From assembly GCA_018242295.1 (NCBI GenBank), contig JAFECE010000008.1:48314-112313 (forward strand): DNA of 64,000 bases. Reading direction: 5' to 3'. Positions 19,854-28,505 of this stretch are shown here, piece by piece (the stretch's first letter is position 1; each line of letters begins with the position of its first letter). The stretch is from Pseudomonadota bacterium. Lineage in GTDB: Bacteria; Pseudomonadota; Alphaproteobacteria; Rhizobiales; Hyphomicrobiaceae. The position numbers and the translations under genes were made by a program. Under the pieces are notes generated by a model. That model ran no database searches and was not told the DNA's origin. It saw only the letters and a program-made list of their open reading frames with translations.

Positions 19854-20510
19854 ATGGTCAAGATGGCTCAAGCAGATTCAACGACCGCGTCGCAATCGCC
19901 GACGCCGATGCTGCACCCGGTTTCGATCTCCGATCTCCGGCCAACTCAGATGACCGTCGGCATGCGGGAGGTCGAGCAAAAGCGCCAGGACTGGCGCGGC
20001 CTGGCGCCCACCAAGTCGGGCCAATTTCTCGGCCATCACATGATCCCCGTCGTTCGCGGTCCAAAAGGCCGCTACTACGTGATCGATCATCACCATCTCG
20101 CGCGTGCGCTGTACGAAGAAGGCGTCGAGCAAATTCTCGTCTCACCTGTCGCCGATCTCCGCGCCCTGGAGAAGGATGAGTTCTGGACGTTCATGGACAA
20201 TCGCAATTGGATGCATCCCTTCGATGCTGACGGCCAGCGCCAGCCCCGCACATCTCTACCCAAAAGCGTTGCCGATCTCGTAGACGATCCCTATCGCAGT
20301 CTGGCGGGCGAGCTGCGGTTCGCGGGCGGATACGCGAAGGACACGACGCCCTTCAGCGAATTTCTCTGGGCTGACGCGTTGCGCCGCCGGATCGACGTCA
20401 AGACGGCAAAAAACGATTTCGAAACGGCACTGCAGAAAGCTATCGAATTCGCTAAGAGTGCCGACGCTGGCTATCTGCCGGGCTGGTGTGGCCCGCACGC
20501 ACGCACGTAA
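19854..20510 (+). CDS. ParB-like nuclease-domain protein
   Basis: Small protein of 218 residues resembling the ParBc_2 family rather than chromosome-partitioning ParB: there is no helix-turn-helix or C-terminal dimer domain. It contains HPVSISDLRPTQMTVGMREV and a histidine-rich YYVIDHHHLARAL motif typical of the fold. ATG 19854 and ATG 19863 are both possible starts. Function unknown; it lies nine bases before a VIT-type transporter and may be co-transcribed with it. Confidence 0.75.
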   Translation: MVKMAQADSTTASQSPTPMLHPVSISDLRPTQMTVGMREVEQKRQDWRGLAPTKSGQFLGHHMIPVVRGPKGRYYVIDHHHLARALYEEGVEQILVSPVADLRALEKDEFWTFMDNRNWMHPFDADGQRQPRTSLPKSVADLVDDPYRSLAGELRFAGGYAKDTTPFSEFLWADALRRRIDVKTAKNDFETALQKAIEFAKSADAGYLPGWCGPHART

Positions 20511-20519
20511 TCCAAAGCC

Positions 20520-21239
20520 ATGGACTTGGAAATGGAAGCGAAGCAAGCTGGGGCCGCAGCCGAACAGCACGTCGTCGAACGATTGAACTGGCTCCGCGCC
20601 GCGGTGCTCGGCGCAAACGACGGCATCCTCTCCACCGCGAGCTTGATAGCTGGCGTCGCCGCTGCCGATTCCTCACCCAAATCGGTTATAATTGCCGGCA
20701 TCGCCGGGCTCGTCGCGGGCGCGCTCTCGATGGCGGCTGGAGAATACGTATCCGTCAGCTCGCAAGCCGATGCCGAAGGGGCGGACCTCGCGCGCGAACG
20801 CAAGGAGCTTATCGAACAGCCGGAATTTGAACTGCAGGAGCTTGCTGATATTTACACTAAGCGCGGTGTCGAGCCTGCGCTGGCCCGTCAGGTTGCCAAG
20901 CAGCTCATGGCGAACGATGCCCTCGCCACCCATGCGCGGGAGGAGCTTGGAATTTCAGAAATAACGACAGCCCGACCCATCACCGCCGCCCTTGCCTCGG
21001 CAGCGTCCTTCGCCGTCGGCGCCGCCGTGCCCCTGCTGGCCGCGATTGCCGCATCCGGAGGCCACGTGACGTTGATTGTGACCGTCGCCTCGCTCGTATG
21101 CCTCGCGGGGCTCGGAGCGGTCGGAGCGCGCATTGGCGGGGCAAACGTCTGGCGCGCAATGACCCGGGTCACGTTCTGGGGCGCGCTCGCCATGGCTTTG
21201 ACGGCCGCGATCGGACACCTTTCCGGGACGGCAGTTTGA
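20520..21239 (+). CDS. VIT1/CCC1-family iron/manganese transporter
   Basis: Inner-membrane protein of 239 residues in the vacuolar-iron-transporter family, expected to move Fe2+ or Mn2+. It has the N-terminal family signature LRAAVLGANDGILSTASLIAGVA (membrane segment 1), GALSMAAGEYVSVSSQ (segment 2), a cytoplasmic helical linker rich in Glu and Arg at 82-150, and three further C-terminal membrane segments. Substrate direction is inferred from the family. Confidence 0.88.
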   Translation: MDLEMEAKQAGAAAEQHVVERLNWLRAAVLGANDGILSTASLIAGVAAADSSPKSVIIAGIAGLVAGALSMAAGEYVSVSSQADAEGADLARERKELIEQPEFELQELADIYTKRGVEPALARQVAKQLMANDALATHAREELGISEITTARPITAALASAASFAVGAAVPLLAAIAASGGHVTLIVTVASLVCLAGLGAVGARIGGANVWRAMTRVTFWGALAMALTAAIGHLSGTAV

Positions 21240-21584
21240 CTACGCTGACGGTTCGCCGTCGCCATAGCGCAGCACCTTGACGTTCTCGAGCGTGACGAGA
21301 CCGCTTCCCATCAGTTTCTCGAGCTCAGGCAGAAACGCGTCGATTTTCTCCTTGGAGTCCACGATCTCTATGATCATCGGCAAGTCTTCCGATAAACGCA
21401 GCACCTTAGCCGTGTGCAGCCGGCTCGATTTGCCGAAGCCCATAGGCCCCCTCAAGACGGTGGCTCCGGCAAGGTGCATCTCGCGCGCCTTGAGAACGAT
21501 GGCTTCGTAGAGGGGCTGGCGACCCGCCTTGTCGTCCTCGCCAAAAAAGATCCTGAGCAGCACGGCATCGCGCGGGATCTGCAT
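21240..21584 (-). CDS. DUF190 protein, CrcB partner
   Basis: Small cytoplasmic protein (114 residues) of the DUF190 family, which is repeatedly found next to crcB. Family features are FFGEDDKAGRQPLYEAIV, HLAGATVLRGPMGFGKSS and LPMIIEIVDSKEKIDAFLPEL. The frame is open to 21695, but the family N-terminus MQIPRDAVLLRIF fixes the start at 21584, or at 21596 if MGVT is included, which would overlap crcB. Role in fluoride response is inferred from the neighbour. Confidence 0.85.
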   Translation of the reverse strand: MQIPRDAVLLRIFFGEDDKAGRQPLYEAIVLKAREMHLAGATVLRGPMGFGKSSRLHTAKVLRLSEDLPMIIEIVDSKEKIDAFLPELEKLMGSGLVTLENVKVLRYGDGEPSA

Positions 21585-21586
21585 GG

Positions 21587-22009
21587 TCACACCCATTTCA
21601 GCGAATTGACGTGGACGGCGGCGACGTGCCCCAGCCAAACCGCAACAAGGCACAGGAAAACCGACGCGCCGATATTGAGAGCAGCATAAAGCCACTGCCC
21701 GTTATTCATCAGATTGAGCGTTTGCAGGCTGAACGACGAGAACGTCGTGTATCCGCCGCACAGCCCAATCATCATGAATTGACGCGTCGTGGAAGACACG
21801 AGCAGGCGCCCATCGGGGCCAGTCAGCGTCGCGATAAATCCGATGACGAGCGATCCGGAGATATTGACGATCAGCGTGCCCAAAGGAAAGGTTTCGCCGG
21901 CAAGGACGGCAATCACGCCTGAGAGCCAGTAGCGTCCCACCCCGCCGATTGCGCTGCCGATGGCGATCCATATGTAGTTTTGCATGAGCGAACCGATTAG
22001 AGCTGACAT
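21587..22009 (-). CDS. crcB: fluoride channel CrcB/Fluc
   Basis: Dual-topology inner-membrane channel that exports fluoride. The 140-residue product has four membrane segments, with GGVGRYWLSG in the first, FPLGTLIVNISGSLVIGF (the Asn lines the pore) in the second and CGGYTTFSSFSLQ (the TTFSSF phenylalanine box) in the third. GAGGGA lies directly before the ATG. The DUF190 gene follows immediately on the same strand. No recognisable fluoride riboswitch precedes it. Confidence 0.94.
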   Translation of the reverse strand: MSALIGSLMQNYIWIAIGSAIGGVGRYWLSGVIAVLAGETFPLGTLIVNISGSLVIGFIATLTGPDGRLLVSSTTRQFMMIGLCGGYTTFSSFSLQTLNLMNNGQWLYAALNIGASVFLCLVAVWLGHVAAVHVNSLKWV

Positions 22010-22204
22010 TTCCCTCAGCCGCGGGATAAAGGTGCCGGGTCGTTAACGGAGTGGCGATCGGAAAGAGGATAACAAAAGTCAGAGTAGACGGCCGAAGTCA
22101 AATCTGCCGGATGCCGCTGTCTAAAGGCGGGTCCGTCGCCCGGCAAGTCGGTCCTGACAACGTGACCCTTGACCTCCGGTTGAAATCAGGGCTCACCCTT
22201 ATTC

Positions 22205-23185
22205 ATGAGTGTCGAAACAATCAAAGTCGCCGAGAGCGAAGACGATATGCGTCTCGATCGCTGGTTCCGCGTGCATTTCCCGGAAGTCGGCTACACGTAT
22301 CTGCAAAAGCTCCTGCGCTCCGGCCAAATTCGCGTCGATTCCAAGCGCGCCCAAGCAAACGATCGCCTGCGCGCCAAATCCGAGATCCGCGTTCCGGCGA
22401 TCGTCCGTCAGCCGAAAAAAACGGCTCCCGGATTGCAGGCGCCCCCCGGCGTCTCCAAGGGCGACCGCGACGCCATCGAAAAAATGATCCTGTTCGAGGA
22501 CGAGCATGTGCTCGTACTCAACAAGCCGTTCGGTCTCGCCGTACAGGGCGGCACCGGCACCAAGAAGCACATCGATGGAATGCTCGAAGGCATGGCTGAC
22601 CGTTTCGGCGGTGAACGCCCGCGCCTTGTTCATCGCCTCGACCGCGATACGACCGGCGTGTTGCTCGTCGCGAAAACCCGCGACGCCGCCGCGAAACTCG
22701 GCAAGACGTTTCAGACACGTTCCGCCGCAAAGACCTATTGGGCGCTCGTCAAAGGCGTGCCGAAGCCACCGCAAGGCAAGGTTGAGGCTGCGCTCGTCAA
22801 AGCCTCGGGTCCTGACGGCGACCGCGTGCGTAAGGCGAAGCCCGGCGAGCAGGACGTCGCCATGCACGCGACGACGCATTATTCCGTCATCGACCGCGTC
22901 GCGCATAAGGCAGCATGGGTATCGCTAAAGCCCGTAACGGGCCGCCAGCACCAGCTGCGTGCGCACATGCATCTCATCGGCCACCCGATCGTCGGCGACA
23001 ATAAGTACGAGGGCGACGTGAACATGCCGGCCGAAAACATCGAGAAGAAGCTACATCTTCACGCCCGCCGCCTCGTCATTCCGCACCCCAAGGGCGGCAA
23101 GACGATCGATGTCACCGCGCCATTGCCCGCGCACATGCGGGGGACGTGGGAACTCTTGGGCTTCGATGAGGAAAAGTTCGAGTAG
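22205..23185 (+). CDS. RluC/RluD-type 23S rRNA pseudouridine synthase
   Basis: Modifies uridines in 23S rRNA. N-terminal S4 RNA-binding domain (about residues 12-75, MRLDRWFRVHFPEVGYTYLQ) and catalytic domain with the RluA-family motif HRLDRDTTGVLLVAK around residue 145, whose Asp is the nucleophile, plus VKPVTGRQHQLRAHM. The 326-residue length fits RluC (positions 955/2504/2580 in E. coli) best, but RluD cannot be excluded. Confidence 0.9.
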   Translation: MSVETIKVAESEDDMRLDRWFRVHFPEVGYTYLQKLLRSGQIRVDSKRAQANDRLRAKSEIRVPAIVRQPKKTAPGLQAPPGVSKGDRDAIEKMILFEDEHVLVLNKPFGLAVQGGTGTKKHIDGMLEGMADRFGGERPRLVHRLDRDTTGVLLVAKTRDAAAKLGKTFQTRSAAKTYWALVKGVPKPPQGKVEAALVKASGPDGDRVRKAKPGEQDVAMHATTHYSVIDRVAHKAAWVSLKPVTGRQHQLRAHMHLIGHPIVGDNKYEGDVNMPAENIEKKLHLHARRLVIPHPKGGKTIDVTAPLPAHMRGTWELLGFDEEKFE

Positions 23186-23188
23186 CGT

Positions 23189-23222
23189 GGGCTCCAGAAA
23201 CTAGGTTTAGCGCCTGGAGCCC
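23189..23222. terminator. bidirectional hairpin between convergent genes
   Basis: GGGCTCCAG (23189-23197) is perfectly complementary to CTGGAGCCC (23214-23222) with a 16-base loop. It lies between the pseudouridine synthase and the oppositely oriented tautomerase. No T-run flanks it on either side, so its efficiency is uncertain. Confidence 0.4.
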
Positions 23223-23228
23223 GACACA

Positions 23229-23450
23229 TTATCGGGTCTGGACCTGTAGGGCTTTCACGTCAGCCGTCGTCAGACCTTTGCCAGCGATGCCCCAGTTTCC
23301 GCTGGCGACCTCGTGGACGCGCACCCAGGTCACGCCGCGCATGGCTTCGCCTTCGATTTCGACCATCGCATCCGTAACCTTTTTGATCATGGCCTGCTTC
23401 TGGCTTTTGTCGAAGACGCCTTCGATAAGCTGAATGTCGACGAGTGGCAT
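23229..23450 (-). CDS. 4-oxalocrotonate tautomerase-family protein
   Basis: Small enzyme of 73 residues with the catalytic N-terminal proline expected after Met removal (MPLVDIQLIEGVFDKSQKQ). The frame extends upstream, but AAGGAAC ahead of the ATG at 23450 and the family N-terminus fix this start. Substrate unknown; these enzymes isomerise keto-enol compounds. It is transcribed divergently from the HxlR regulator. Confidence 0.85.
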   Translation of the reverse strand: MPLVDIQLIEGVFDKSQKQAMIKKVTDAMVEIEGEAMRGVTWVRVHEVASGNWGIAGKGLTTADVKALQVQTR

Positions 23451-23639
23451 TAGCTGTTCCTTTTGAACGTTGATTTGCTTGGCGCTTCGGGATTTGCCCC
23501 GCCGCGTGGGCCAAAACATTCCACGTACGCTGACGAAGCGGCTAGTTCTGGAACTGAATCGTCCTGGTACAGATCTTGAACTGGCGCTGCCGCCCCGCCA
23601 CGCTTAGTTATGATGCCAACGGAACGTCAGGAGCCGCCC

Positions 23640-24338
23640 ATGGCTGAAGCCAGTTACAATCAGTTCTGCCCGATTGCGATGGCCGCGGAAATTATCTGCT
23701 CGCGGTGGACACTCGTTGTTCTTCGCGAACTCGTCGTCGGATCGAGCCGCTTCAACGAGCTGCGGCGTGGTGTTCCGCGAATGTCGCCGGCACTTCTCTC
23801 GAAGCGCTTGAAAGACCTCGAAGCGGCGGGCATCGTCTCGCGCGTTCCTGTTCCCGGCGAGCCCGAGACATTCGAGTACCGCTTGACAAAGGCAGGGGTC
23901 GATCTGCGACCAGTCATCGAGGCCGTTGGCGTCTGGGGTCAGCGTTGGATCGAGACCGAGGCGTCGTTAGCCAATCTCGATCCCAATCTTTTAATGTGGG
24001 ACATGCGCCGACGTATCGACCCGAAGCCTATGCCGCGTCGCCGAAGCGTAATCCAGGTGATGTTCAACGATCAGAAGGAGGTCCACCGGAATTGGTGGCT
24101 CATCGTCGAGCCCGGAAAGCCTGTCGATTTGTGCTGGGTCGATCCGGGCTTCGACGTCGATCTTTACCTCTCAACCGATCTCAGGACGATGACCGAGGTT
24201 TGGATGGGCTACACCACGCTCGCTCAGGCCAAGGAGGCGGATAGATTGATCGTAACAGGCAGTAAGCAGCTCGCGGCCAACTTGAGTACCTGGCTGTGCC
24301 TCAGCACGTTCGCGAAGATCGACAAGCTCGTCGCATAG
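23640..24338 (+). CDS. HxlR-family transcriptional regulator with C-terminal SCP2-like domain
   Basis: Winged-helix regulator. Residues 5-100 contain the HxlR pattern (FCPIAMAAEIICSRWTLVVLRELVVG, then RMSPALLSKRLKDLEAAGIVSR). The remaining 120 residues resemble a sterol-carrier-like ligand domain (QVMFNDQKEVHRNWWLIVEPG) often fused to this type. The start at ATG 23640 follows AGGAGCC; the frame is open 30 bases further upstream. It may control the divergent tautomerase; that is inference. 232 residues. Confidence 0.85.
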   Translation: MAEASYNQFCPIAMAAEIICSRWTLVVLRELVVGSSRFNELRRGVPRMSPALLSKRLKDLEAAGIVSRVPVPGEPETFEYRLTKAGVDLRPVIEAVGVWGQRWIETEASLANLDPNLLMWDMRRRIDPKPMPRRRSVIQVMFNDQKEVHRNWWLIVEPGKPVDLCWVDPGFDVDLYLSTDLRTMTEVWMGYTTLAQAKEADRLIVTGSKQLAANLSTWLCLSTFAKIDKLVA

Positions 24339-24349
24339 AAGGTGGTCTG

Positions 24350-24658
24350 ATGCTTGAGCTGAGACCAACCTGTGAGCACTGCAATCGAGCCTTGCCACCG
24401 GAATCGACCGAGGCGCGCATTTGCTCCTACGAATGCACGTTCTGTGCGGAGTGCGTGGAGAGTGTCCTAGAAAACGTATGCCCCAATTGCGGAGGCGGAT
24501 TTGCGCCGCGGCCGGTCCGGCCATCGGTAAACTGGCGGAACGATAATTATCTTGGGAAGGACCCCGCCAGCACCGTGATTAGGCACAAACCGGTGGACGT
24601 CGCCGCACATGCAATATTCCTATCCAAAATCAATAAGATACCTCCAGAAGAGCGCTGA
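24350..24658 (+). CDS. DUF1272 zinc-ribbon-like protein
   Basis: A 102-residue protein whose first 50 residues hold four cysteine pairs: CEHC, CSYEC, CAEC and CPNC. This cysteine-rich block, opening MLELRPTCEHCNRALP, identifies DUF1272, a predicted zinc-binding family of unknown function. The frame is open from 24296 but the family start is ATG 24350. It lies 11 bases behind the HxlR gene and is probably co-transcribed. Confidence 0.85.
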   Translation: MLELRPTCEHCNRALPPESTEARICSYECTFCAECVESVLENVCPNCGGGFAPRPVRPSVNWRNDNYLGKDPASTVIRHKPVDVAAHAIFLSKINKIPPEER

Positions 24659-24695
24659 CGTTGCACAGCGGCGCATGCGTCGCTAAATACCCCGC

Positions 24696-25376
24696 ATGAA
24701 GCTCGTTGTTTTCGATTGCGACGGCACGATCGTCGATAGCCAGGCTGGCATCGTGTTGTCGATGGATCACGCCTTTTCATCGCTGGGTCTGGTCGCTCCG
24801 ACGCGCGCCGCAACGCTCTCGGTCGTCGGCTTGTCGCTGCCTGAAGCGTTTACAGCTCTTGCGCCTGATCACGACCGCACGACGCGAGCCAAACTCGCCG
24901 AGCGCTACAAGTCCGCCTTCCGCGAATTGAAACACGACCCCTCGGAATCCGAGATTCTGTTCCCGAAGGCGAAGGAAGTGATCGCCTGCATTGCCTTGCG
25001 CGACGACCACCTCCTTGGCATCGCGACGGGAAAATCGCGCCGTGGCGTTGACCGGCTGTTCCAGCGCGAAGGCTGGTACGAGAGCTTCGCGACAATTCAA
25101 ACGGCCGACGACCACCCCTCGAAGCCGCATCCTTCGATGCTTCTGCGCGCGATGCTCGAAACCGGCACGACGCCGGATCTGACTGTCATGGTCGGAGATA
25201 CGACCTACGACATGGCGATGGCCCGCGCCGCGGGTGTCGCGGCAATCGGTGTTTCATGGGGCTATCATGAAGTCGCGGCGCTGCAGGAAGCAGGCGCGCA
25301 TCTGATCATCGAGCGTTTCGAGGATCTTCCCGACGCAATCGATCGCGTGCTCGCCATGGAAAGATGTGAAGCATGA
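24696..25376 (+). CDS. HAD-superfamily hydrolase (phosphoglycolate phosphatase-like)
   Basis: Cytoplasmic phosphatase of 226 residues with motif I FDCDGTIVDS (D8 nucleophile, D10 general acid/base), motif II around IATGKS, motif III Lys in HPSKPHP-like HPSKPHPSML, and motif IV GDTTYDMAMA. It has the cap type of phosphoglycolate phosphatases. The exact substrate is not evident. It overlaps the ATP12 gene by four bases (ATGA), a pairing common in Alphaproteobacteria. Confidence 0.88.
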   Translation: MKLVVFDCDGTIVDSQAGIVLSMDHAFSSLGLVAPTRAATLSVVGLSLPEAFTALAPDHDRTTRAKLAERYKSAFRELKHDPSESEILFPKAKEVIACIALRDDHLLGIATGKSRRGVDRLFQREGWYESFATIQTADDHPSKPHPSMLLRAMLETGTTPDLTVMVGDTTYDMAMARAAGVAAIGVSWGYHEVAALQEAGAHLIIERFEDLPDAIDRVLAMERCEA

Positions 25377-26179
25377 GCGTCGGCAACGGAAATGGCAATG
25401 CCGGTCCGGGTTCGGGCGCGGCGCGTCCGTCGGGTGGTCCTCGCAGTCCCATTACCGACAGCCTCGCAAAACCGCTTCCCAAACGTTTCTATAAGGAAGT
25501 GACGGTCGGAGACGTCGCGCCATATCAGATCCTTCTCGACGGCCGGCAAATCAAGACGCCGAAGAAGCGCCCGCTCGTGGTTCCGGCGCGTCCGCTGGCT
25601 GAGGCCATTGCCGAGGAGTGGCGGGCGCAGACGGACGTCATCAATCCGGCGAATATGCCGCTGACGCGCTTTGCCAACACCGCGATCGATGCCGTGGCCG
25701 ATACACTCGATGCTGTCGCCGCCGACATCACCGCCTACGCGGGAAGCGATCTCGTTTGCTATCGAGCCGAGACGCCTCACGAACTCGTAGAAAAGCAATC
25801 CGAGCACTGGGATCCGATCGTCGCCTGGGCGAACGAGACGCTGAATGCGCATTTTCAGGTCATCACGGGCATCGTTCACGTGGCCCAGCCCGAAGCATCA
25901 CTTGTTGCGTTCTCGAAAGCTTTGCCCCGCGACGCGTTCCGGCTTTCGGCAATGCACGTTATCACCACGCTGACGGGATCAGCGTTGATCTCCTTGGCGT
26001 TGTTCCGGCAATGGCTGAGCCCCAAAGCCGCGTGGGATGCCGCCCACGTCGATGAGGATTATCAGATCGCACTTTGGGGCGAGGATGCGGAAGCCGCCGC
26101 TAGGCGGCGCGGCCGTCATGCGGAATTCGACTCCGCCGACCGTTTCCTCGCACTCCTGGGCCCGTCCCCGTCTACTTAG
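25373..26179 (+). CDS. ATP12-family F1-ATPase assembly chaperone
   Basis: In mitochondria Atp12p binds the F1 alpha subunit during assembly; alphaproteobacteria carry homologues. The 268-residue product has KRFYKEVTVGDVAPYQILLDGRQIKTPKKR-type N-terminal block and the ATP12 core (WRAQTDVINPANMPLTRFANTAID, then SEHWDPIVAWANE). The first 30 residues are Gly/Ser-rich. The gene ends convergently with the CNNM gene, and the two stop codons overlap at 26176-26179. Confidence 0.9.
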   Translation: MSVGNGNGNAGPGSGAARPSGGPRSPITDSLAKPLPKRFYKEVTVGDVAPYQILLDGRQIKTPKKRPLVVPARPLAEAIAEEWRAQTDVINPANMPLTRFANTAIDAVADTLDAVAADITAYAGSDLVCYRAETPHELVEKQSEHWDPIVAWANETLNAHFQVITGIVHVAQPEASLVAFSKALPRDAFRLSAMHVITTLTGSALISLALFRQWLSPKAAWDAAHVDEDYQIALWGEDAEAAARRRGRHAEFDSADRFLALLGPSPST

Positions 26180-27513
26180 GAAGCTTGCCGCCGTAGCGGC
26201 GTCGAGCGAGTTGCCAGCACCTTGTCGATCCGCCTGCTGTCGAGATCGACCACCTCGAACCGCCATCCACTGATGTCGATGTATTCGCCGGTCTTTGGGA
26301 TGTGCTGCAGTTTGGCGAGCACGAAGCCGGCGACCGTCTCGTACGAACGGTTTTCCGGAAGCAGGATGCCGATCTTGTCCGCCATCTCATCGACAGGCAT
26401 GGCGCCAGACAACAGCCAAGAGCCGTCGTCGCGCTCGACCGCATAAGGCTCCAGGCCCTCTGCGTCGGATTTGAAGACGCCTGCGATAGCCTCGAGAATA
26501 TCGGCGGGCGTGACCAACCCTTCGAAGTCCCCATACTCGCCATGGATGAGGGCCATGGGAACTTCGGCATCGCGCAGCACGGACAAGACATCCATGGCCG
26601 CGCTTGTCTCAGGGATCATCGGCGCCTTTCGGACGTAGGCCGCGATGTCGAACGGCTTGCCAGCAAGGAGACCCGTCAGAAGCTCGCGCGTCTGCACGAC
26701 GCCGATCATTTTGTCGGGCGAGCCTTCGCCAGCGGGCAGGCGCGAATGCGGCGTTGAGATCAATCGTTCCTTGATGGCAGCCTCGGTCGCGGTGATGTCG
26801 ATCCAGTCGACATCGGTGCGCGGCGTCATCAGGCCGACGACGGCGCGGTCTGCGAGGCGCATGACACCCGAGATGAGTTCGCCTTCGCCGCTCTCGAGCA
26901 CGCCTGCCGTTTCCGCCTCGGCGATGAGCGTTTTGATCTCTTCGTCGGTGACCTTGTTCTCTCGCTCAGGCGACAGCCCGAGTATGCGAAACACAAAACG
27001 CGTCGATGTGTCGAGCAACGAGACAATCGGTCCGGCTGCTTTAGCAAACCCGGTCATGATCGGCGCGACGACGCACGCGATGCCCTCGGCATTACGCAAG
27101 GCCAGGGTCTTCGGCACCAGCTCGCCGGCGATAACCGAGAGATAGGTGATGGTCGCGATAACCGCGCCGAAGCCCAGCGAACTCGCAACCGTCTCGCTCA
27201 ATCCGAGATTGCGGAGATAGGCGGATGCATATTCGCCGAAAGTCTCGCCCGAATAGGCGCCGTTGATGATGCCGATCAGCGTAATCCCGATCTGAACGGC
27301 CGATAGAAAGCGCCCAGGATCGGCAGAGAGGGCTATGGCGCTGTGGGCTCCAGGGCGGCCCGCGGCCGCCATCGCCTTGAGACGGGGGTGGCGGGCGGAG
27401 ACAATCGCCAGCTCGGAGAGCGCGAAAAGGCCGTTAACGAGGATAAGGGCCAGGACGATGAGTAATTCGGTCACAAAACTGTCGGCCGACGGACTGCGTC
27501 CAAGCCACTCCAT
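26176..27513 (-). CDS. CNNM/CorC-type membrane protein with CBS pair (hemolysin-C family)
   Basis: Inner-membrane protein of 445 residues. Three to four membrane helices of the DUF21/CNNM domain lie in residues 15-190 (LLIVLALILVNGLFALSELAIV). Tandem CBS domains (about 210-335, VGLMTPRTDVDWIDI) and a C-terminal CorC_HlyC domain (350-440) follow. Family members act in Mg2+/Co2+ efflux or ion homeostasis; the hemolysin name is historical. A GTG at 27474 is an alternative start. It overlaps the convergent ATP12 gene by four bases. Confidence 0.9.
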   Translation of the reverse strand: MEWLGRSPSADSFVTELLIVLALILVNGLFALSELAIVSARHPRLKAMAAAGRPGAHSAIALSADPGRFLSAVQIGITLIGIINGAYSGETFGEYASAYLRNLGLSETVASSLGFGAVIATITYLSVIAGELVPKTLALRNAEGIACVVAPIMTGFAKAAGPIVSLLDTSTRFVFRILGLSPERENKVTDEEIKTLIAEAETAGVLESGEGELISGVMRLADRAVVGLMTPRTDVDWIDITATEAAIKERLISTPHSRLPAGEGSPDKMIGVVQTRELLTGLLAGKPFDIAAYVRKAPMIPETSAAMDVLSVLRDAEVPMALIHGEYGDFEGLVTPADILEAIAGVFKSDAEGLEPYAVERDDGSWLLSGAMPVDEMADKIGILLPENRSYETVAGFVLAKLQHIPKTGEYIDISGWRFEVVDLDSRRIDKVLATRSTPLRRQAS

Positions 27514-27674
27514 ATTATTGAAATCGAAATCTATGGCCTTGCCGCCCTCAAATCAAGGGAGTGCCCAGGGGCACTATTCTTGCGCGTTTCGGCATCGAAC
27601 GAACCATCGAGGCTTGCTCTTAGGCCGCCTTTCGAGAAAACTTGCGCAGTGATTCGGTTAAGGGTCAGTGCCCG

Positions 27675-28370
27675 ATGCTCCATGCGCCGCGCATCCCAGA
27701 GCTTGCGCAACGCGACCGGTTCGTACGCCGGGCGGTCGCTGAAGGGCGCGTGCTGACGCTCGCGGACGAAGAAAACGCCTCCGTGCCATCGCAGAAAGTC
27801 TCGGGCAGGACTGTGCAACTCTTCTGGTCGAGCCCGCTCGAAGCCGAGCGCTGGGCCGAGGCATTGGCGGGCAATAGCGAGCTTCAGGATATCTCGCTGG
27901 AAGTCTTCGCCACCGATATTCTGCCGGGCATCGCCAAGGCGAAAGGGTTCGCCGGTACCGATTGGGTTTCCGACCCCATCGAGGCCGAGATCGATCCGCG
28001 CGATCTCCTGATCCGGTTGCAGACGGAGGCTGTGCCCCCCTATGCCGCCGCCGCCCGGGCAAAGGGCGAGGTCTATTACGTCGGCGGGGAGGACAGCCCC
28101 CTGGTGACGCCGGGCACTCAGAAGCCCCGGTCGGTCGACCGGCTGCATGTCTTTTCCACCCGTGCCGACGCCGAAGCTCACATGAAAAAGCTTGCCGGGA
28201 AGAAGGTCATCGCTGATCCGATCGCCGACTTCGTGGGGTCGACACTCCCATGGGCGGCCAAGATGGGGCATGCGGTCGTGATCGAGCCGATCCGTGGCGC
28301 CGGTTTCGTCGAGGTAAAGACCGCCGATTTCGCGGCGCATCTCGGCAAAGTGGCTGCCGGCACCCCTTAA
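27675..28370 (+). CDS. DUF2750-like protein
   Basis: A 231-residue soluble protein without signal peptide or membrane segment. The first half (RIPELAQRDRFVRRAVAEGRVLTLADEE, then VQLFWSSPLEAERWAEAL and EVFATDILPGIAKAKGFAGTDW) resembles the DUF2750 fold. The second half adds a related strand-helix pattern ending VIEPIRGAGFVEVKT, so it may be an internal duplication. Function unknown. The frame is open from 27642, but ATG 27675 matches the conserved start. Confidence 0.65.
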   Translation: MLHAPRIPELAQRDRFVRRAVAEGRVLTLADEENASVPSQKVSGRTVQLFWSSPLEAERWAEALAGNSELQDISLEVFATDILPGIAKAKGFAGTDWVSDPIEAEIDPRDLLIRLQTEAVPPYAAAARAKGEVYYVGGEDSPLVTPGTQKPRSVDRLHVFSTRADAEAHMKKLAGKKVIADPIADFVGSTLPWAAKMGHAVVIEPIRGAGFVEVKTADFAAHLGKVAAGTP

Positions 28371-28505
28371 AACCGGCCATTTTCGTGCCCAAGGCGGCCT
28401 CCGGCACCGCCCTTCGCTCATCGCGACAACTCAGCGTTTGCGCCGTGAGGGAGCCATGCTAGAGAGCCGTTTCGGCACATTTTTCCGAGCCAGCCAAGGG
28501 GTTCC

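Noticed and set aside
22010-22204. Possible fluoride riboswitch upstream of crcB
   Set aside because: Read on the minus strand, the gap lacks the conserved GGNGAUGG and downstream UGAUG elements of the crcB motif. A covariance-model search would settle it.
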